A stretch of DNA of 41,194 bases from a virus. Where the stretch lies: positions 1 through 41,194 of the IMG/VR virus record IMGVR_UViG_3300022745_000073; one strand, written 5' to 3'. A program made the translations under genes and the position numbers. Every line of letters starts with the position of its first letter. Position 1 is the stretch's first letter. This document shows, piece after piece, positions 8,850 through 16,805 of this stretch. The notes beneath the pieces are model-generated. The model had not been told where the DNA came from. It worked only from the letters and a program-made list of their open reading frames with translations, and did no database searches.

Positions 8850-10751
8850 CTAAAGCAGAGCGAGTTGCTCTGCTGCTGCAAGTTCATCAAGGTTGATGAC
8901 GTATCGTGATTCGATGTCGCCCCGTGAGGCGTACTGGTTCTTCATGAAGTAGTTCACCCCAGTGGACTGGGTGATGACCTCTCGGGCAACAATCTCGCAG
9001 AACCAGAGCGCCATAACGGCGTCCATCTTGAGTTTGCTGCCCCTCACCCCCGGCTGCCATGTGATCAATTGCTCGATCAACTTCTTGATGGCCTCGAACT
9101 GGGAGGAGTCCGGCAGTTCAATCAGGTTATCCTTGTTGTGCTTGGTCGTCACTTGGCCGTCTCGGAGCGTCTTGGTGCCGAAGAGCGGAGCAAGCGACGC
9201 GACACCGAACTCGGGATCCGTCTTGTTGTTGCCGGTGAAGTGCGGGCGGTACGCGATTCCCCGCGTTGCGAAGAAGCGGGTGATCTCCTCGTCCTGCGTG
9301 AGGAACAACTGGAAGGCGTTGCTCTCCACAATGACGACGTGGGGCCGATAGATGTCGGCCCACGACCTCAGGAGGTCTCGGATCGCGGCGGGGGTTGGGG
9401 ACTTCATGATGAGTACGTCCATGACGTACCGCTTGTGCGTGCGGCGGTCTACTGCGTAGGCCACCGCCGCCGTCTCCCCGCGCATTGCGGGGTCGAGTCC
9501 CACGATACGGTAGAAGTTCTGGGCATCCTGTGGATGACCAGCCGCACCCGCGATCAACGCACCCGGCTTTCTCATGCCGTTCACTGCGCCTCTGACGCAT
9601 GTCGGGTCGAAGATCGCGTCTTCTGCGATATCTTGGTTCTGGTAGACCAGCGACCACTTCGCTGGGCCTACCTCATTGCGCACCTTCTCGAGGCGCTTTC
9701 CCGACCAGCGATCGTACATGCCGTCGGAACCCTTGACGTCGTGCTCGGAGAGTGGCTGCTCGCTTCGCGGCCACAGCGTATCCCAGCCGTCGGAGGTGTC
9801 AGTGTATTCAAGAACTGCAGGCATGGCCAGATATGTCCATGGGACAGCACCATCTGTATAGTGATCTGGGTTACGGAGTTCCCTGTAGAGGTCAACCGAG
9901 GCCACTCGGGTGCCGAGGACGAGCAACTGGCCACCATCCGGTGGGAGGCGGGACGCCACCTCCTGTCGGATCCAGTCCATCTGCGCCTCGTACTGGTTGG
10001 CGTTAGACAGGACGACCGTGTCGTCGAGGATGATGAGGTGGGCACGGTTGCCATAGATCTGACCGCCGATACCGACCGCCTCAACGGTCGGGTCTTTCTC
10101 CCCGGAGTCCCGACCCTCGCCACCGAGGTAGATCTGGGTGGCCGTCCACTGATCGGCGGTGGCACGGAAGCCATCGGCGGGGCCGAAGGCAACCTGCATG
10201 TCAGCGTAGCGGGGATGCGTCAAGCGTTGCTTGATCGCATAGAGAAACTTCTTCGCCTGATTTTGTGTCTTCGACACAATCATGACGGAGATGTTCGGAT
10301 CCTTGACGATCCGGTACACGACGTAGTTGATGGTGACGGTCATCGACTTGGAATGGTTCGGGGGAACGTTCACGAGGACGCGGGACAGGCCCGCCGTCCC
10401 CTTCTCGTAGATCATCGAGTTGTGGAGGCAGGACGGGTCTCGACCTTCCATAAGGTCGACGACGTTCTGCATGTGCGGCCATACGGTGGTATACAGGTAC
10501 TTACGGGAGAATTCGGAGAACTGTATCTCACTCTGTCGGGATACCTGCGCGGCGTCCGCTTTGCGGAGACGCGCATTGTCAATGAACGCGGAGAATCCCT
10601 CCACGTTCCGACGCTGCTGCTCGTACCACGAGCGGCTGCGTCCGATGACCTTCAGGGCATCCTCAATGGTACGGCCCTGCCGTACCTGCAGGATGAGTTC
10701 CTTGCGTGCCTGCTCTGCATCAATCCGTCGTTTGTCGGTCATAACGTCCAT
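8850..10751 (-). CDS. terL: Terminase large subunit with N-terminal HTH (633 aa)
   Basis: This is the DNA-packaging ATPase/nuclease. Walker A is at residues 129-137 (VPPNHSKSM), Walker B at 239-244 (LIILDD) and the coupling motif at 277-282 (LVLGTR). The RNase H-like nuclease supplies D420 (GLDPAMRG), E476 (VIVESNAF) and D577 (MDAVMALW). Residues about 26-64 (GRTIEDALKVIGRSRSWYEQ) look like the HTH of a small terminase or transposase, so DNA recognition and motor may be fused. No separate small terminase gene was found nearby. The gene is first in the late operon. ATG 10751 has no clear Shine-Dalgarno sequence; ATG 10742 is an alternative. A 566-residue plus-strand ORF over it is an antisense shadow. 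Confidence 0.95.
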   Translation of the reverse strand: MDVMTDKRRIDAEQARKELILQVRQGRTIEDALKVIGRSRSWYEQQRRNVEGFSAFIDNARLRKADAAQVSRQSEIQFSEFSRKYLYTTVWPHMQNVVDLMEGRDPSCLHNSMIYEKGTAGLSRVLVNVPPNHSKSMTVTINYVVYRIVKDPNISVMIVSKTQNQAKKFLYAIKQRLTHPRYADMQVAFGPADGFRATADQWTATQIYLGGEGRDSGEKDPTVEAVGIGGQIYGNRAHLIILDDTVVLSNANQYEAQMDWIRQEVASRLPPDGGQLLVLGTRVASVDLYRELRNPDHYTDGAVPWTYLAMPAVLEYTDTSDGWDTLWPRSEQPLSEHDVKGSDGMYDRWSGKRLEKVRNEVGPAKWSLVYQNQDIAEDAIFDPTCVRGAVNGMRKPGALIAGAAGHPQDAQNFYRIVGLDPAMRGETAAVAYAVDRRTHKRYVMDVLIMKSPTPAAIRDLLRSWADIYRPHVVIVESNAFQLFLTQDEEITRFFATRGIAYRPHFTGNNKTDPEFGVASLAPLFGTKTLRDGQVTTKHNKDNLIELPDSSQFEAIKKLIEQLITWQPGVRGSKLKMDAVMALWFCEIVAREVITQSTGVNYFMKNQYASRGDIESRYVINLDELAAAEQLALL

Positions 10752-11232
10752 TTCGGTTGCTGCCCGTAGCCAATCGGGCAGATGACAGAGTAAGGCCTAC
10801 TAAATGAGGCGGAGCCGATCTCGGATCGATCGTCTCCTTTACCGTTCGCGACCGCGCTCAAGCGGTCGCTCACTCACTCCTCGCAGCCGCCGCCAAGCGG
10901 CTGCTCGGAGGCAGTATTCGGGGATGGCGTAGCCATCATCTATATAAGAAGGGGGCTATAAAAAAGCCCCCTGTTCAATAGGGTGTGATGAACATCACAC
11001 CATTATGTAGAGGAATCGGACACCGAGGGTGTCCTCTTCCTAATCGTTATCAAATTGAGGCCGAGGAAATTGTGGAAAATTTCCGAGGGGATAGTAGAGT
11101 ACTACCCCCACGCCCGTTCATAAAACGGGCGGGTCACCCATCCAACTTCGTTGGATTTGGGCATGCCAAAGGGCCACCCCTCTCGAAGAGAGATGGCCCG
11201 TGGGCTGGCAGTCCCCAAGGGACTGATTTCCG
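10752..11232. other. Non-coding hairpin array between a small gene and terL
   Basis: No credible gene is present in these ~480 bases. Instead there are at least ten inverted repeats at close spacing. Arms are 10848-10855/10862-10869 (GCGACCGC), 10883-10890/10897-10904 (GCAGCCGC), 10923-10928/10932-10937, 10951-10957/10965-10971, 10982-10990/10993-11001 (GGTGTGATG), 11018-11024/11028-11034, 11065-11071/11078-11084, 11111-11118/11124-11131, 11140-11146/11150-11156, 11171-11176/11194-11199 with an inner CTCTC/GAGAG stem, and 11209-11215/11219-11225. It lies in the leader of the late operon. Possible roles are termination or antitermination, a packaging site or a replication origin; the sequence alone does not decide. 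Confidence 0.75.
10951..10971 (-). terminator. Putative intrinsic terminator in the late-operon leader
   Basis: GGGGGCT and AGCCCCC form a perfect 7-bp GC-rich stem with an A-rich loop. Read on the minus strand the loop is T-rich and is followed by TTCTTATAT. This would stop leftward transcripts from the 11.5 kb promoter before terL unless read-through is controlled. The T tract is short, so efficiency is uncertain. Confidence 0.5.
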
Positions 11233-11442
11233 TCAGATCCCGACGGCCTTCCAGAACATCCGATCGCCTACGGCGATGAGGACGTCGTAGCCGATCACCA
11301 AGTCCCGCTCGTCGGTGCCTTCGGCACCCCACGCGGGTGCGACTTCGAGCACAAGACCGAAGGTCTTGGGGGCAACCTTCACCACATCGCCTTCCGAAGG
11401 AAGGAGACCGGCTTCGATTGCCTTGAGTGTGAGTGTACGCAT
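11233..11442 (-). CDS. Small protein (69 aa), unknown function
   Basis: ATG 11442 is placed by AAAGGAATCC just upstream, giving MRTLTLKAIEAGLLPSEGD and ending VGDRMFWKAVGI. An upstream extension to 11493 lacks a ribosome site. The product is a soluble, mixed alpha/beta-looking protein with no Cys. It is alone between the divergent promoter region and the hairpin array that leads into terL, and it runs in the same direction as the late genes. It could be a regulator of late transcription or an early host-interaction protein, but nothing in the sequence identifies it. Confidence 0.7.
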   Translation of the reverse strand: MRTLTLKAIEAGLLPSEGDVVKVAPKTFGLVLEVAPAWGAEGTDERDLVIGYDVLIAVGDRMFWKAVGI

Positions 11443-11491
11443 GATGGATTCCTTTGTTCCTTTCAGCCGGTATCTCCGAACTGATGACACC

Positions 11492-11521
11492 ATTCAAGCA
11501 GATGCACAAGCGCCCTGTCAA
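11492..11521 (-). promoter_or_regulatory. Leftward sigma-70-type promoter
   Basis: On the minus strand, TTGACA (11521-11516) is followed after 18 bases by TTGAAT (11497-11492), a 4/6 match to the -10 consensus. Transcription would start near 11485, about 43 bases before the 69-residue gene. It is the only TTGACA box seen upstream of the late direction. Confidence 0.45.
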
Positions 11522-11777
11522 GTTGGGCCTTCGGCCCGTACGCGTACGTACGTACGTTGGTTCGGCTTCATCATCACGATCGCCCGCTCGCGCGTAGGCG
11601 CGAGGGAGATCTGCGCGTGTGAACTATGCGTATGTCCTGTGCCCAGATCCTGCCCGTGTGTGCTCCCCGTAGCGTTTGCGGCATGCAAACGCATGAGGTT
11701 TTCGGCTCCAAATTGACCGCCGAGAGCCACCAAAATGACACCGAAACGCCGATTGTTACTACGTAAGGGAGACCGAT

Positions 11778-11807
11778 TTGACAGTGCCGATCTCCATGAC
11801 CTTAGAT
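11778..11807 (+). promoter_or_regulatory. Rightward promoter for the plus-strand operon
   Basis: TTGACA at 11778-11783 is followed after 18 bases by TTAGAT (11802-11807), a weak -10. The predicted start, around 11814, lies about 45 bases before the GTG of the first gene. The -35 is consensus and the position fits the start of the operon; the -10 is only a partial match. Confidence 0.4.
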
Positions 11808-11858
11808 GGTGATTGTCGCCGACCGACGACGAGATACCGACCAACGAAAGGATCGACC

Positions 11859-12431
11859 GTGTCATTCCGACTCGAAACGGCCCACGCCACAGAGACCAGC
11901 GTGTGGTACGACACCTGCACCTACCAAGACGAGGACTTGAGCCTCACCCCAGAACCCAGCCTTCGGCTGAACTTCGTCGTGAACAGCAACTTCGCCTTCA
12001 TCATCGAAGGCACCACCGCAGAGTGCCTCCGCGTCGTCACCAAGGCGCTGGAGCAGATCAACGACCGGATGCGCTACGACGAGATCAAGGCCAAACGGAT
12101 CGCCGCCGAGGATGCCATGGAGGCGGCCCTCGACGCCGAACTCATCAACGTCGAGCGTGACCTTGACCCCGAGTTCGAAGAACTCGTGGTCGACATCCCT
12201 GAGGCGCATCCCTTGGATGACACCAAGTACCAAGACCTCGTTCGTGTCTTCGACACGACCAAGGTTGACCTTGGCTGTAATGACTGGCACTGCACGCTGT
12301 GCTACGACGTCAAGCCCGATTTCCAGATCTCCGAGGAGATCACCGAGGGCATGGTCGCATGCCCCGACAAGACCTGCAAACTGTGCCACGTCCCCGTGCT
12401 CATGGTGACCCCATTGAGGAACGGACTGTGA
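11859..12431 (+). CDS. Acidic protein with C-terminal CxxC pairs (190 aa)
   Basis: The GTG start at 11859 has AAAGGA seven bases upstream; the in-frame extension to 11778 is not supported and would overlap the promoter. The N-terminal half is a beta-rich soluble domain, followed by a helical acidic stretch. Near the end there are two cysteine clusters (CNDWHCTLC and CPDKTCKLC, about residues 141-179), likely a zinc-binding treble or ribbon. It is the first gene of the plus operon. Function is unknown; zinc-finger proteins in this position are often early host-takeover factors, which is inference only. Confidence 0.8.
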   Translation: MSFRLETAHATETSVWYDTCTYQDEDLSLTPEPSLRLNFVVNSNFAFIIEGTTAECLRVVTKALEQINDRMRYDEIKAKRIAAEDAMEAALDAELINVERDLDPEFEELVVDIPEAHPLDDTKYQDLVRVFDTTKVDLGCNDWHCTLCYDVKPDFQISEEITEGMVACPDKTCKLCHVPVLMVTPLRNGL

Positions 12432-12583
12432 CGATCCTCCGGATCGTGACCTTCATAGCCTTCGGCTGTGGCGCCCTCGTAGTGGTGGGCGTCGCAGTCG
12501 AGGAGGTGCGCTCGTGTCTTCACTACGTGAAGCATGGAGAGTGTCGGCTTGACACGGTCTGCCGACATGGTGTTCAACTGTAA
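12428..12583 (+). CDS. Small single-pass membrane protein (51 aa)
   Basis: GTG 12428 overlaps the preceding stop (GTGA), a coupling seen throughout this operon. The product MTILRIVTFIAFGCGALVVV continues into a short Cys- and His-containing tail. Residues 4-24 form one hydrophobic segment. A membrane-targeted early phage peptide, possibly for host interference, is plausible; no family was recognised. Confidence 0.65.
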   Translation: MTILRIVTFIAFGCGALVVVGVAVEEVRSCLHYVKHGECRLDTVCRHGVQL

Positions 12584-12626
12584 GTAGCAAGCCCCAATCC
12601 ACCGACCAAAGAACGGAGCAACACAC

Positions 12627-12833
12627 ATGAAGCAAACACGCATCACTCCCGCACTGACCGAACCGATCTGCGTCACCGAACTCGGTCACGGCATCGAGAT
12701 CTGGGAGTTCTCCGAACTCCGAGCGCAAGTACGCACCGATGGCACTGCCATCTATCAGTTCTACGGCGAGACGGCATGGGCCGACGCCGTTCGCTACGGT
12801 TCCGACCTCATCATCGAAAGGATCTACGCATGA
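12627..12833 (+). CDS. Small protein (68 aa), unknown function
   Basis: MKQTRITPALTEPICVTELG starts 12 bases after GGAG. The body looks like a compact beta/alpha domain ending with AVRYGSDLIIERIYA. The stop overlaps the next start in an ATGA junction. Codon third positions are C/G-rich as in neighbours, supporting coding. Function is unknown. Confidence 0.75.
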   Translation: MKQTRITPALTEPICVTELGHGIEIWEFSELRAQVRTDGTAIYQFYGETAWADAVRYGSDLIIERIYA

Positions 12834-12940
12834 CCGAGCAATCCGAGACCATTACGTGCGAGCATCGCTGGCACGTCAATTTCACAGGCACACGGCGCGA
12901 GTGCCTCACCTGTGGCCGTTACGAAAGGCTGGGCAAATGA
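12830..12940 (+). CDS. Tiny zinc-finger-like protein (36 aa)
   Basis: Start ATG 12830 overlaps the previous stop and its stop overlaps the next start, both by ATGA. The 36-residue product has Cys10, His12, Cys29 and Cys32 (C-x-H ... CLTC), a minimal zinc-knuckle pattern. It carries GKATTT-like neither membrane nor signal features; it is a compact soluble peptide ending ERLGK. The double ATGA coupling is the main evidence that it is translated. Confidence 0.65.
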   Translation: MTEQSETITCEHRWHVNFTGTRRECLTCGRYERLGK

Positions 12941-13266
12941 CGCGCAAGGATTACGTGCTCATCGCCGCCGCTCTCCGCCGAACGGCGGAGCGAGAGGTGC
13001 GGATTCGCTCTGCCATGGCGATCCAAGATCGCCGTGCCGCAGAGGATCCGGAAGCCGGATCGTCTCAACTCTGGCTCGCCGGTGCCCTCCAGCGTGACGC
13101 CACGCTGACGAACATCGATATGGCACTGGCCGACGTCGTCGTCGACATCGCCGACGCGTTGTCTGAAGACAACCCACGCTTCGACAAGGACATGTTCTAC
13201 GATGCCGCAGGCATCGACTCCACCGGCCTCACCCTCCCCATCAAACACTCACCCGAAGGGATCTGA
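12937..13266 (+). CDS. Conserved-type actinophage protein (109 aa)
   Basis: MTRKDYVLIAAALRRT and the C-terminal NPRFDKDMFYDAAGI pattern recur in small phage proteins of actinobacterial and other hosts; the role is not known. The product is mostly helical with no membrane segment. Start ATG 12937 overlaps the upstream stop (ATGA), and a longer upstream extension in this frame is excluded by that arrangement. It belongs to the plus-strand early block. Confidence 0.8.
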   Translation: MTRKDYVLIAAALRRTAEREVRIRSAMAIQDRRAAEDPEAGSSQLWLAGALQRDATLTNIDMALADVVVDIADALSEDNPRFDKDMFYDAAGIDSTGLTLPIKHSPEGI

Positions 13267-13267
13267 C

Positions 13268-13495
13268 ATGACAAGCGTCCACATCCACCTCTCGCACTAC
13301 GGCTTCGGCCCCGACGATACGACCTCGTACTTCACAAACTACATGACCGATGAAATCGGGGTCAATGTCAGCATCTCCATCCGACGCGAGGGCTTGGAGC
13401 ACACGAGTCTCACGCTGCACTTTGGCAGCGAGGAGACTGCCCGCAAGTTCTTCAACGATGGACTCGACTCCATCGCCCTACTCCCTCAGGAGTAG
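13268..13495 (+). CDS. Small protein (75 aa), unknown function
   Basis: ATG 13268 begins one base after the upstream stop, with GAAGGGATC as ribosome site. The protein MTSVHIHLSHYGFGPDDTTS reads as an alternating beta-strand domain with a terminal helix (ETARKFFNDGLDSIALL). No Cys or transmembrane segment is present. No family was recognised; expression is supported by packing and codon bias. Confidence 0.75.
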   Translation: MTSVHIHLSHYGFGPDDTTSYFTNYMTDEIGVNVSISIRREGLEHTSLTLHFGSEETARKFFNDGLDSIALLPQE

Positions 13496-13581
13496 CCACA
13501 ATCTGACGGTGCCCATGCCCAACCCATTCCATGGGCATCGTCAGTTCCACTGTCCACCTAGTCCCGAAGGGAAACGAACTC

Positions 13582-14313
13582 ATGACTGATCCCAAGACAC
13601 TGGCTACGCCAGTCTCAAGGAATAAGAAAATCGCTGGCCGTAGGCCAATCGCTGCCACCTATCGCACCAAGGATACGTGCTCTTCCGACTGCCCCTTCGT
13701 CGTCCTTGACGACAACGGGATGATGACCGACAAGCGCACCTGCTATGCAGCCACCGGCCCCGGAGGCGGAGCCTTCGCCTTGGTCAATCGGCTCGGTCGT
13801 GGCGTGGATCCCGAACTCGAGAAGATCTATCACCAGTCCCCTCCGGGGGCTGTCGTCCGGCACCTTGTGTCCGGCGACCTCGACGTTCACTACATCCGAG
13901 CGGCCAACAGTCTGCACTCAATGCGCCCAGATCTCGAGGGCTACGGATACACGCATCACTGGCGCATCCTGAATCCCAGTGTCATCAAGGGCTGGGTAGT
14001 GAACGCCAGTTGTGAAACAACAGGCGACGTGAAGCAAGCCCTCGAAGAGGGATGGCAATGCGTCATCGAGTCGCCGACTGACGACTCGCTCCATGGGCAG
14101 CGCATCGAGGGACGACGAGTCGTCACCTGCCCGGCGCAACGTGATGATCGGGTGAAGTGCAGTGACTGCACACTTTGCCGAACCGACAGCAAGACACGCC
14201 CTATCGTGGAGTTCTTACTCCACGGTGGACATCAGAAGCGAAACCATGATATGCTTGTAGATATGCGAGCAATGGAAGCCAACCTACAAACGAAAGGATC
14301 TGACCATGATTGA
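13582..14313 (+). CDS. GP88-like Cys-rich phage protein (243 aa)
   Basis: The protein starts MTDPKTLATPVSRNKKIAGR at ATG 13582; an extension to 13531 lacks a ribosome site. It has the layout I associate with the phage GP88/DUF7227 group: TYRTKDTCSSDCPF then TCYAATGPGG, a middle block YTHHWR and a C-terminal CPAQ...CSDCTLC followed by VEFLLHG. At least eight cysteines in paired motifs suggest bound metal or Fe-S. The biochemical role of the group is not known to me. It ends with an 8-bp overlap with the next gene. Confidence 0.7.
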   Translation: MTDPKTLATPVSRNKKIAGRRPIAATYRTKDTCSSDCPFVVLDDNGMMTDKRTCYAATGPGGGAFALVNRLGRGVDPELEKIYHQSPPGAVVRHLVSGDLDVHYIRAANSLHSMRPDLEGYGYTHHWRILNPSVIKGWVVNASCETTGDVKQALEEGWQCVIESPTDDSLHGQRIEGRRVVTCPAQRDDRVKCSDCTLCRTDSKTRPIVEFLLHGGHQKRNHDMLVDMRAMEANLQTKGSDHD

Positions 14314-14989
14314 TATCGAGCACGTCAACTTCACCGGAGTCCAGTACCCGTGCTATCAGGACTGCCCTGCCTGCGTCGCCAATGGCGACGCCGACCTCTG
14401 CCCCTGCACCAAATGCGTTGACGAACGCGAAGCACTGCATGCCCAACCCACCGACACCGAAGGAGAAGCGAACATGGAAGAGACCATCATCCCAACCGAG
14501 GCGATCCACGTCATCGTCGAAGACGAACTCACGATCGACCCGACCACAGTGCAGGAAGAGATCCTGAAGGGCACGATCCGCGACCTCGCCGCCACGGTCG
14601 GCGACTTGCAGAATCGAGTCACAGATCTGCGGCGCAAGGCGGACGCCAAGGGCGTCGAAGTGCAGGCGTTCTTCGATGAACGGATCATCGATCAGTACGG
14701 CGACGGGTTCGATGACGATGACGAAGTCACGGTCAGCATCGGGGAGATCAACTCGCTCCTCTGGAGTGCGTTCTCGCTCTCCCCGTTCTCCGCACTCAAA
14801 GAGTTCGACGTCTGCGGAACCGTGTCCTTCGAGTGGCGCATCACAGTCGAGGCGAAGAACGCATCCGAGGCACGCTCCAAGGTCGAAGATGAACTCGCTT
14901 GGGCAGAGCCGGAGATCATGGACATGGAGGTCGAAGATGGCAGCATCGATTGGTGCGACACGACGATCCTCAGGGTCGAGGCGCTGTAG
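14306..14989 (+). CDS. Acidic protein with N-terminal Cys cluster (227 aa)
   Basis: AAAGGATCTGACC precedes ATG 14306. Residues about 16-38 contain CYQDCPAC and CPCTKC, a probable zinc or Fe-S cluster site. A helical coiled segment (about 90-125) and a C-terminal acidic alpha/beta domain (VSFEWRITVEAKNASEARSK) follow. The very acidic middle (DDDDE) may mimic DNA, but that is speculation. An internal ATG at 14474, shortly after a GGAGAAG, could produce a shorter form without the Cys cluster. Confidence 0.75.
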   Translation: MIDIEHVNFTGVQYPCYQDCPACVANGDADLCPCTKCVDEREALHAQPTDTEGEANMEETIIPTEAIHVIVEDELTIDPTTVQEEILKGTIRDLAATVGDLQNRVTDLRRKADAKGVEVQAFFDERIIDQYGDGFDDDDEVTVSIGEINSLLWSAFSLSPFSALKEFDVCGTVSFEWRITVEAKNASEARSKVEDELAWAEPEIMDMEVEDGSIDWCDTTILRVEAL

Positions 14990-14991
14990 CC

Positions 14992-15288
14992 ATGGGCCAT
15001 CGATACATCACAGAGCAAGCGCTCGCAGATCTGAACTGCCGACTCGGCGAACTCGAGTTCGACAGCAAGGACAACGTCGACGAACTCTTGTACGACGTGA
15101 CTCAGGTGGCTCGGGAGCAGGGCAGGCTAGTCCTGCTCCGCTACGAGTACGACCTGCTGCCCGACGAAGTCGTCGAGACGTGGTACGACTGCGCTCTCGA
15201 GACACTCCGCACTTACGACGGAACCTACAGTGAAGACACGGTCTTCACATCATTCGACGACATAACGGAAGGAGATCTGCCATGGTAA
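14992..15288 (+). CDS. Acidic small protein (98 aa), unknown function
   Basis: ATG 14992 follows the previous stop by two bases. The product MGHRYITEQALADLNCRLGE is strongly acidic and helical, with many Asp/Glu pairs (LLPDEVVETWYDCALETL). It overlaps the next start by 7 bp. No motif or membrane segment was seen. Acidic small early proteins can act as DNA mimics or antirestriction factors, but no specific evidence exists here. Confidence 0.75.
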   Translation: MGHRYITEQALADLNCRLGELEFDSKDNVDELLYDVTQVAREQGRLVLLRYEYDLLPDEVVETWYDCALETLRTYDGTYSEDTVFTSFDDITEGDLPW

Positions 15289-16256
15289 TGGCACAGCGCA
15301 CAATGGCGCACAAACTCATCGGCTCCGAGGTCAACGCTGAAAGCGCTCGGGATGCTCTGCATCAGGCCGACCTCGACTGGCAGGTCACAGTCGAAGACTT
15401 GTACACGAACGACGCGATCAAACTCACCGATCGATTCGCCACCATCAAGAACAAGGTCATCCTCCGAGAGGATGGAGTAGAGGAACAGCGCAAGGTGCTC
15501 GGCGTGGTTGGCTCCAGATACCACGCCCTGCAGAACGAGGAGATGTTCTCCGCACTCGACATGATCGTCGACTCTGGCGAAGCCAGATACACAGCGGCTG
15601 GTGAACTCGATGGCGGCACCACGGTGTGGGTCATGATGGCTCTGCCTGAGGGCGTGAAGATCGAGAACGATCCCCACGCTGCATACCTGCTGGCTCGGAC
15701 ATCACACGATGGATCCTCCAGCCTGCAGATCATCCCGATTGTGCATCGTCTGTTCTGCACCAATCAGATCAACGCTGCCTTCGGCAAGGCTGCCAGCAAG
15801 TACACGCTGCGCCACACCATCGGTGCGAAGATCGGGATCCAAGAGGTACGGGACAAGTTGTCACTTGTCTACGCTGGGATCCAGCACTACGCAGAGTTGG
15901 CCGATGTGCTACAGCGCAAGACCATCGATGCAGACGAAGAGCGCCGATTGCTCGGCGACATCTTCCCGATGGATCGACACCTCACCGAGACGTCGTACTC
16001 GATGCTCGATCGTGGAGAGCGCACCAAGAAAACGCGTACTCTTGCGGCACGAAGCAAGGTGAGCAGCATCTACCACGGCTCGACTGGCACCATGCCAGAG
16101 TGGGAAGGCACTGCCTACGGCATGTTCCATGCTGTCGTCGAGTACGCCGATCACTTCCAAGGTGGAAGTGAAATGACTCGCAACCTGCGAGTTGTGAACG
16201 GGAAGTCTGACGACTTCAAGAACTCGACGCTGGATCTCATCCTTGCCCGAGTATGA
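15282..16256 (+). CDS. DUF932 family protein (324 aa)
   Basis: The sequence has the DUF932 (phage/plasmid-like TIGR03299) signature: LGVVGSRYHALQNEEMFSALD near residues 73-93, AAGELDGGTTVWVMMALPEG, SHDGSSSLQIIPIVHRLFCTNQI and RHTIGAKIG. The length matches the family. Members are common on phages and plasmids; their reaction is not established. Start ATG 15282 has GGAGATCTGCC upstream and overlaps the preceding gene; the second Met (ATG 15288) is also possible. It is the largest gene of the plus operon. Confidence 0.9.
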   Translation: MVMAQRTMAHKLIGSEVNAESARDALHQADLDWQVTVEDLYTNDAIKLTDRFATIKNKVILREDGVEEQRKVLGVVGSRYHALQNEEMFSALDMIVDSGEARYTAAGELDGGTTVWVMMALPEGVKIENDPHAAYLLARTSHDGSSSLQIIPIVHRLFCTNQINAAFGKAASKYTLRHTIGAKIGIQEVRDKLSLVYAGIQHYAELADVLQRKTIDADEERRLLGDIFPMDRHLTETSYSMLDRGERTKKTRTLAARSKVSSIYHGSTGTMPEWEGTAYGMFHAVVEYADHFQGGSEMTRNLRVVNGKSDDFKNSTLDLILARV

Positions 16257-16266
16257 CGAGGAGCGC

Positions 16267-16503
16267 ATGACCTTGGAGGAAATGCTCGGGAGGCTGGATG
16301 ACCCAGCCTTCCGAGACCCCCAGAGGTTTGATCCAGACTGCAGATTCAGCGCGGCTACTGCTATCGCAGTAGTGCAGTGCATTGCGGACGCCGAGAGCAA
16401 AGGACTCTCGTCGTTCATCGAACGACAGGAAGTGGAGCGCGGCAAGCGCATCCTGTACGCCATCATTGCAGCACCCGACACAGAAGAGAGGCTCATCCCG
16501 TGA
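16267..16503 (+). CDS. Small protein (78 aa), unknown function
   Basis: ATG 16267 is preceded closely by GAGGAG. A TTG at 16243 would extend it into the DUF932 gene and cannot be excluded. The product MTLEEMLGRLDDPAFRDPQR is mainly helical. Its stop overlaps the GTG of the following gene (GTGA). No domain was recognised. Confidence 0.65.
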   Translation: MTLEEMLGRLDDPAFRDPQRFDPDCRFSAATAIAVVQCIADAESKGLSSFIERQEVERGKRILYAIIAAPDTEERLIP

Positions 16504-16805
16504 CCATCAAGAACCTACAGTTCGTAGACGAACTCCCACCCTCCAGTCCGAAGGGATCTCGCCAAGAGTTCCAAGGCATCGAGGACGCACTCAAGACGCA
16601 GCCCAATCGCTGGGCCAAGGTCAAGGCCTTCCCGCGCAAGACTGCCGATGGCAAGCACAGCATGCAGGGCTACTCATTCAGCAGCCAGTGCAACAGCAAC
16701 TACCGCAAGTATCTGTCTCAGAAGCGAGGCTTCGAGACAGCAGCCCGCACCGTCGGCGATGAGGTCATCGTCTACGCCCGATACACAGGAGGAGAGCAAG
16801 CATGA
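16500..16805 (+). CDS. Basic protein (101 aa), unknown function
   Basis: GTG 16500 is coupled to the upstream stop. The sequence (residues 38-101: PNRWAKVKAFPRKTADGKHS ... KYLSQKRGFETAARTVGDEV) is basic and Arg/Lys-rich, with a beta-type end, and matches a recurring actinophage small-protein pattern of one tryptophan followed by alternating basic strands. Nucleic-acid binding is plausible from charge. The stop overlaps the next ATG by four bases. Confidence 0.75.
   Translation: MTIKNLQFVDELPPSSPKGSRQEFQGIEDALKTQPNRWAKVKAFPRKTADGKHSMQGYSFSSQCNSNYRKYLSQKRGFETAARTVGDEVIVYARYTGGEQA

Larger units (their letters stand above)
11443..11858. other. Divergent intergenic control region
   Basis: These ~415 bases separate the leftward 69-residue gene from the rightward operon. 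No gene is supported. Content: a leftward TTGACA promoter (11492-11521), a GGGCC/GGCCC hairpin (11525-11537), a run of palindromic CGTACG/ACGTACGT repeats (about 11536-11558), a CTCGCGC/GCGCGAG hairpin (11587-11604), a perfect GCGTTTGC/GCAAACGC hairpin (11672-11692) and a rightward TTGACA promoter (11778-11807). The density of inverted repeats suggests operators or an origin-like element. Confidence 0.6.

Noticed and set aside
9069-10769. 566-codon plus-strand ORF opposite terL
   Set aside because: Codon-aligned antisense shadow of a gene with all terminase motifs; its translation is Arg/Val/His-rich with no recognisable domain.
11443-11858. tRNA genes in the non-coding gaps
   Set aside because: No cloverleaf or T-loop consensus could be recognised in this gap or in those at 10752-11232 and 25879-26194.
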